A stretch of 64,000 bases of DNA from Megachile rotundata. Taxonomy: Eukaryota; Arthropoda; Insecta; Hymenoptera; Megachilidae. The notes beneath the pieces were generated by a model. That model did not search any database. It had not been told where the DNA came from and saw nothing but the letters and a program-made list of their open reading frames with translations. The DNA lies in NCBI RefSeq assembly GCF_050947335.1, contig NW_027473508.1, positions 197,493 through 261,492 on the forward strand, written 5' to 3'. Position 1 is the stretch's first letter. Each line of letters starts with the position of its first letter. Position numbers and translations under genes: made by a program. This document shows, in pieces, positions 57,641-64,000 of the stretch.

Positions 57641-60600
57641 TGTGATTGTGATTGTGTGATTGTGATTGTGTGATTGTGATTGTGTGATTGTGATTGTGTG
57701 ATTGTGATTGTGTGATTGTGATTGTGTGATTGTGATTGTGTGATTGTGATTGTGTGATTGTGATTGTGTGATTGTGATTGTGTGATTGTGATTGTGTGAT
57801 TGTGATTGTGTGATTGTGATTGTGTGATTGTGATTGTGTGATTGTGATTGTGTGATTGTGATTGTGTGATTGTGATTGTGTGATTGTGATTGTGTGATTG
57901 TGATTGTGTGATTGTGATTGTGTGATTGTGATTGTGTGATTGTGATTGTGTGATTGTGATTGTGTGATTGTGATTGTGTGATTGTGATTGTGTGATTGTG
58001 ATTGTGTGATTGTGATTGTGTGATTGTGATTGCGTGATTGTGATTGCGTGATTGTGATTGCGTGATTGTGATTGCGTGATTGTGATTGCGTGATTGTGAT
58101 TGTGTGATTGTGATTGTGTGATTGTGATTGTGTGATTGTGATTGTGTGATTGTGATTGTGTGATTGTGATTGTGTGATTGTGATTGTGTGATTGTGATTG
58201 TGTGATTGTGATTGTGTGATTGTGATTGTGTGATTGTGATTGTGTGATTGTGATTGTGTGATTGTGATTGTGTGATTGTGATTGTGTGATTGTGATTGTG
58301 TGATTGTGATTGTGTGATTGTGATTGTGTGATTGTGATTGTGTGATTGTGATTGTGTGATTGTGATTGTGTGATTGTGATTGTGTGATTGTGATTGTGTG
58401 ATTGTGATTGTGTGATTGTGATTGTGTGATTGTGATTGTGTGATTGTGATTGTGTGATTGTGATTGTGTGATTGTGATTGTGTGATTGTGATTGTGTGAT
58501 TGTGATTGTGTGATTGTGATTGTGTGATTGTGATTGTGTGATTGTGATTGTGTGATTGTGATTGTGTGATTGTGATTGTGTGATTGTGATTGTGTGATTG
58601 TGATTGTGTGATTGTGATTGTGTGATTGTGATTGTGTGATTGTGATTGTGTGATTGTGATTGTGTGATTGTGATTGTGTGATTGTGATTGTGTGATTGTG
58701 ATTGTGTGATTGTGATTGTGTGATTGTGATTGTGTGATTGTGATTGTGTGATTGTGATTGTGTGATTGTGATTGTGTGATTGTGATTGTGTGATTGTGAT
58801 TGTGTGATTGTGATTGTGTGATTGTGATTGTGTGATTGTGATTGTGTGATTGTGATTGTGTGATTGTGATTGTGTGATTGTGATTGTGTGATTGTGATTG
58901 TGTGATTGTGATTGTGTGATTGTGATTGTGTGATTGTGATTGTGTGATTGTGATTGTGTGATTGTGATTGTGTGATTGTGATTGTGTGATTGTGATTGTG
59001 TGATTGTGATTGTGTGATTGTGATTGTGTGATTGTGATTGTGTGATTGTGATTGTGTGATTGTGATTGTGTGATTGTGATTGTGTGATTGTGATTGTGTG
59101 ATTGTGATTGTGTGATTGTGATTGTGTGATTGTGATTGTGTGATTGTGATTGTGTGATTGTGATTGTGTGATTGTGATTGTGTGATTGTGATTGTGTGAT
59201 TGTGATTGTGTGATTGTGATTGTGTGATTGTGATTGTGTGATTGTGATTGTGTGATTGTGATTGTGTGATTGTGATTGTGTGATTGTGATTGTGTGATTG
59301 TGATTGTGTGATTGTGATTGTGTGATTGTGATTGTGTGATTGTGATTGTGTGATTGTGATTGTGTGATTGTGATTGTGTGATTGTGATTGTGTGATTGTG
59401 ATTGTGTGATTGTGATTGTGTGATTGTGATTGTGTGATTGTGATTGTGTGATTGTGATTGTGTGATTGTGATTGTGTGATTGTGATTGTGTGATTGTGAT
59501 TGTGTGATTGTGATTGTGTGATTGTGATTGTGTGATTGTGATTGTGTGATTGTGATTGTGTGATTGTGATTGTGTGATTGTGATTGTGTGATTGTGATTG
59601 TGTGATTGTGATTGTGTGATTGTGATTGTGTGATTGTGATTGTGTGATTGTGATTGTGTGATTGTGATTGTGTGATTGTGATTGTGTGATTGTGATTGTG
59701 TGATTGTGATTGTGTGATTGTGATTGTGTGATTGTGATTGTGTGATTGTGATTGTGTGATTGTGATTGTGTGATTGTGATTGTGTGATTGTGATTGTGTG
59801 ATTGTGATTGTGTGATTGTGATTGTGTGATTGTGATTGTGTGATTGTGATTGTGTGATTGTGATTGTGTGATTGTGATTGTGTGATTGTGATTGTGTGAT
59901 TGTGATTGTGTGATTGTGATTGTGTGATTGTGATTGTGTGATTGTGATTGTGTGATTGTGATTGTGTGATTGTGATTGTGTGATTGTGATTGTGTGATTG
60001 TGATTGTGTGATTGTGATTGTGTGATTGTGATTGTGTGATTGTGATTGTGTGATTGTGATTGTGTGATTGTGATTGTGTGATTGTGATTGTGTGATTGTG
60101 ATTGTGTGATTGTGATTGTGTGATTGTGATTGTGTGATTGTGATTGTGTGATTGTGATTGTGTGATTGTGATTGTGTGATTGTGATTGTGTGATTGTGAT
60201 TGTGTGATTGTGATTGTGTGATTGTGATTGTGTGATTGTGATTGTGTGATTGTGATTGTGTGATTGTGATTGTGTGATTGTGATTGTGTGATTGTGATTG
60301 TGTGATTGTGATTGTGTGATTGTGATTGTGTGATTGTGATTGTGTGATTGTGATTGTGTGATTGTGATTGTGTGATTGTGATTGTGTGATTGTGATTGTG
60401 TGATTGTGATTGTGTGATTGTGATTGTGTGATTGTGATTGTGTGATTGTGATTGTGTGATTGTGATTGTGTGATTGTGATTGTGTGATTGTGATTGTGTG
60501 ATTGTGATTGTGTGATTGTGATTGTGTGATTGTGATTGTGTGATTGTGATTGTGTGATTGTGATTGTGTGATTGTGATTGTGTGATTGTGATTGTGTGAT

Positions 60601-63600
60601 TGTGATTGTGTGATTGTGATTGTGTGATTGTGATTGTGTGATTGTGATTGTGTGATTGTGATTGTGTGATTGTGATTGTGTGATTGTGATTGTGTGATTG
60701 TGATTGTGTGATTGTGATTGTGTGATTGTGATTGTGTGATTGTGATTGTGTGATTGTGATTGTGTGATTGTGATTGTGTGATTGTGATTGTGTGATTGTG
60801 ATTGTGTGATTGTGATTGTGTGATTGTGATTGTGTGATTGTGATTGTGTGATTGTGATTGTGTGATTGTGATTGTGTGATTGTGATTGTGTGATTGTGAT
60901 TGTGTGATTGTGATTGTGTGATTGTGATTGTGTGATTGTGATTGTGTGATTGTGATTGTGTGATTGTGATTGTGTGATTGTGATTGTGTGATTGTGATTG
61001 TGTGATTGTGATTGTGTGATTGTGATTGTGTGTGATTGTGTGATTGTGTGATTGTGATTGTGTGATTGTGATTGTGTGATTGTGATTGTGTGATTGTGAT
61101 TGTGTGATTGTGATTGTGTGATTGTGATTGTGTGATTGTGATTGTGTGATTGTGATTGTGTGATTGTGATTGTGTGATTGTGATTGTGTGATTGTGATTG
61201 TGTGATTGTGATTGTGTGATTGTGATTGTGTGATTGTGATTGTGTGATTGTGATTGTGTGATTGTGATTGTGTGATTGTGATTGTGTGATTGTGATTGTG
61301 TGATTGTGATTGTGTGATTGTGATTGTGTGATTGTGATTGTGTGATTGTGATTGTGTGATTGTGATTGTGTGATTGTGATTGTGTGATTGTGATTGTGTG
61401 ATTGTGATTGTGTGATTGTGATTGTGTGATTGTGATTGTGTGATTGTGATTGTGTGATTGTGATTGTGTGATTGTGATTGTGTGATTGTGATTGTGTGAT
61501 TGTGATTGTGTGATTGTGATTGTGTGATTGTGATTGTGTGATTGTGATTGTGTGATTGTGATTGTGTGATTGTGATTGTGTGATTGTGATTGTGTGATTG
61601 TGATTGTGTGATTGTGATTGTGTGATTGTGATTGTGTGATTGTGATTGTGTGATTGTGATTGTGTGATTGTGATTGTGTGATTGTGATTGTGTGATTGTG
61701 ATTGTGTGATTGTGATTGTGTGATTGTGATTGTGTGATTGTGATTGTGTGATTGTGATTGTGTGATTGTGATTGTGTGATTGTGATTGTGTGATTGTGAT
61801 TGTGTGATTGTGATTGTGTGATTGTGATTGTGTGATTGTGATTGTGTGATTGTGATTGTGTGATTGTGATTGTGTGATTGTGATTGTGTGATTGTGATTG
61901 TGTGATTGTGATTGTGTGATTGTGATTGTGTGATTGTGATTGTGTGATTGTGATTGTGTGATTGTGATTGTGTGATTGTGATTGTGTGATTGTGATTGTG
62001 TGATTGTGATTGTGTGATTGTGATTGTGTGATTGTGATTGTGTGATTGTGATTGTGTGATTGTGATTGTGTGATTGTGATTGTGTGATTGTGATTGTGTG
62101 ATTGTGATTGTGTGATTGTGATTGTGTGATTGTGATTGTGTGATTGTGATTGTGTGATTGTGATTGTGTGATTGTGATTGTGTGATTGTGATTGTGTGAT
62201 TGTGATTGTGTGATTGTGATTGTGTGATTGTGATTGTGTGATTGTGATTGTGTGATTGTGATTGTGTGATTGTGATTGTGTGATTGTGATTGTGTGATTG
62301 TGATTGTGTGATTGTGATTGTGTGATTGTGATTGTGTGATTGTGATTGTGTGATTGTGATTGTGTGATTGTGATTGTGTGATTGTGATTGTGTGATTGTG
62401 ATTGTGTGATTGTGATTGTGTGATTGTGATTGTGTGATTGTGATTGTGTGATTGTGATTGTGTGATTGTGATTGTGTGATTGTGATTGTGTGATTGTGAT
62501 TGTGTGATTGTGATTGTGTGATTGTGATTGTGTGATTGTGATTGTGTGATTGTGATTGTGTGATTGTGATTGTGTGATTGTGATTGTGTGATTGTGATTG
62601 TGTGATTGTGATTGTGTGATTGTGATTGTGTGATTGTGATTGTGTGATTGTGATTGTGTGATTGTGATTGTGTGATTGTGATTGTGTGATTGTGATTGTG
62701 TGATTGTGATTGTGTGATTGTGATTGTGTGATTGTGATTGTGTGATTGTGATTGTGTGATTGTGATTGTGTGATTGTGATTGTGTGATTGTGATTGTGTG
62801 ATTGTGATTGTGTGATTGTGATTGTGTGATTGTGATTGTGTGATTGTGATTGTGTGATTGTGATTGTGTGATTGTGATTGTGTGATTGTGATTGTGTGAT
62901 TGTGATTGTGTGATTGTGATTGTGTGATTGTGATTGTGTGATTGTGATTGTGTGATTGTGATTGTGTGATTGTGATTGTGTGATTGTGATTGTGTGATTG
63001 TGATTGTGTGATTGTGATTGTGTGATTGTGATTGTGTGATTGTGATTGTGTGATTGTGATTGTGTGATTGTGATTGTGTGATTGTGATTGTGTGATTGTG
63101 ATTGTGTGATTGTGATTGTGTGATTGTGATTGTGTGATTGTGATTGTGTGATTGTGATTGTGTGATTGTGATTGTGTGATTGTGATTGTGTGATTGTGAT
63201 TGTGTGATTGTGATTGTGTGATTGTGATTGTGTGATTGTGATTGTGTGATTGTGATTGTGTGATTGTGATTGTGTGATTGTGATTGTGTGATTGTGATTG
63301 TGTGATTGTGATTGTGTGATTGTGATTGTGTGATTGTGATTGTGTGATTGTGATTGTGTGATTGTGATTGTGTGATTGTGATTGTGTGATTGTGATTGTG
63401 TGATTGTGATTGTGTGATTGTGATTGTGTGATTGTGATTGTGTGATTGTGATTGTGTGATTGTGATTGTGTGATTGTGATTGTGTGATTGTGATTGTGTG
63501 ATTGTGATTGTGTGATTGTGATTGTGTGATTGTGATTGTGTGATTGTGATTGTGTGATTGTGATTGTGTGATTGTGATTGTGTGATTGTGATTGTGTGAT

Positions 63601-64000
63601 TGTGATTGTGTGATTGTGATTGTGTGATTGTGATTGTGTGATTGTGATTGTGTGATTGTGATTGTGTGATTGTGATTGTGTGATTGTGATTGTGTGATTG
63701 TGATTGTGTGATTGTGATTGTGTGATTGTGATTGTGTGATTGTGATTGTGTGATTGTGATTGTGTGATTGTGATTGTGTGATTGTGATTGTGTGATTGTG
63801 ATTGTGTGATTGTGATTGTGTGATTGTGATTGTGTGATTGTGATTGTGTGATTGTGATTGTGTGATTGTGATTGTGTGATTGTGATTGTGTGATTGTGAT
63901 TGTGTGATTGTGATTGTGTGATTGTGATTGTGTGATTGTGATTGTGTGATTGTGATTGTGTGATTGTGATTGTGTGATTGTGATTGTGTGATTGTGATTG
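57641..64000. repeat. Terminal homogeneous 14-mer array, 6.4 kb
   Basis: About 450 units, nearly all identical. The exceptions I see are five GCG units (58033-58089) and one register break at about 61029-61050 (an extra TG plus lone octamers). It continues to the last base, so its real length is unknown. It is the most homogeneous part of the window, implying recent amplification or collapse/expansion during assembly. Confidence 0.95.

Larger units (their letters stand above)
1..64000. repeat. Satellite block, 14-bp G/T-rich unit
   Basis: The whole window is built from the unit TGTGATTGTGATTG (minus strand CAATCACAATCACA) and variants. The unit splits into an octamer TGTGATTG and a hexamer TGATTG; lone octamers, paired octamers (16-mers) and extra hexamers all occur. 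The canonical + strand has no C, so G/T and A/C are split between strands. Neither end reaches flanking DNA, so the true array is longer than 64 kb. There are no unique stretches, no rRNA- or tRNA-like sequence, no transposon ends and no CRISPR spacers. The organization (monomer arrays, higher-order modules, local homogenization) is typical of eukaryotic satellite DNA. The species and the satellite family name are not recognizable to me. Confidence 0.97.

Noticed and set aside
1..64000. Telomeric repeat.
   Set aside because: The unit is not TTAGGG, TTTAGGG or TTAGG-like, has no G runs, and the array is interrupted by large mosaic modules.
1..64000. A novel coding or defence system hidden in the window.
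   Set aside because: No interval longer than a few tens of bases departs from the repeat grammar, so there is no room for genes, RNA genes or unique regulatory sequence.

Overview
The window is one uninterrupted block of satellite DNA. I find no gene, RNA gene, transposon or unique sequence in its 64 kb. Almost every base fits one G/T-rich minisatellite whose commonest unit on the + strand is the 14-mer TGTGATTGTGATTG. The unit is itself an octamer (TGTGATTG) plus a hexamer (TGATTG), and the window can be read as strings of these two words with point changes. The canonical + strand unit has 7 T, 5 G, 2 A and no C. The organism cannot be named from this. A tandem array of this size with higher-order structure points to eukaryotic nuclear heterochromatin (centromeric, subtelomeric or interstitial) from a long-read assembly. 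The frequent TG/CG alternation would suit a CpG-methylating genome such as an animal's, but that is inference.

Layout: long, nearly uniform 14-mer arrays alternate with diverged, C-containing mosaic modules that recur many times. From 0 to 22 kb the modules are: a 523-bp module (full at 3840, 8748 and 16308), a 261-bp 3' half of it (3342, 8194, 11448, 15754), a module with 279 bp between two landmarks (4626, 9492, 12518, 17458, 20082), and a related 'GTAGTGG' module (13322, 18290, 20914, 21866, 22172). From 22 to 57 kb other modules dominate: a 'GCAATTGTTGG' module in eight copies, a 430-bp module in two nearly identical copies (24210, 28372), an 'ACGGTGACTG / GAACGTG' module (30.3, 36.8, 45.2 kb), and a six-copy module ending in 16-mer and 8-mer arrays (29.7, 35.7, 40.5, 42.6, 48.8, 53.6 kb). 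The last 7 kb (56996-64000) is an almost perfect 14-mer array that runs off the window.

Variant monomers occur in local runs: 75 consecutive TGCGATTGTGATTG units (10397-11440), 18 more (25244-25490), 13 TGACTG-type units (57462-57640), and blocks of GCG- and GATCG-type units at 14.3-14.9 and 19.2-19.6 kb. Super-repeats of about 4.8-5.0 kb recur, for example 46316/51302/56189. Most length differences between module copies are exact multiples of 14 bp, as expected from slippage or unequal exchange in register.

The minus strand has very long open reading frames (up to about 1,500 codons, Thr/Ser/Gln/His/Asn/Ile only). They follow from the unit lacking stop codons on that strand and are not annotated as genes. 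I saw nothing resembling a gene system; the notable content is the repeat architecture.
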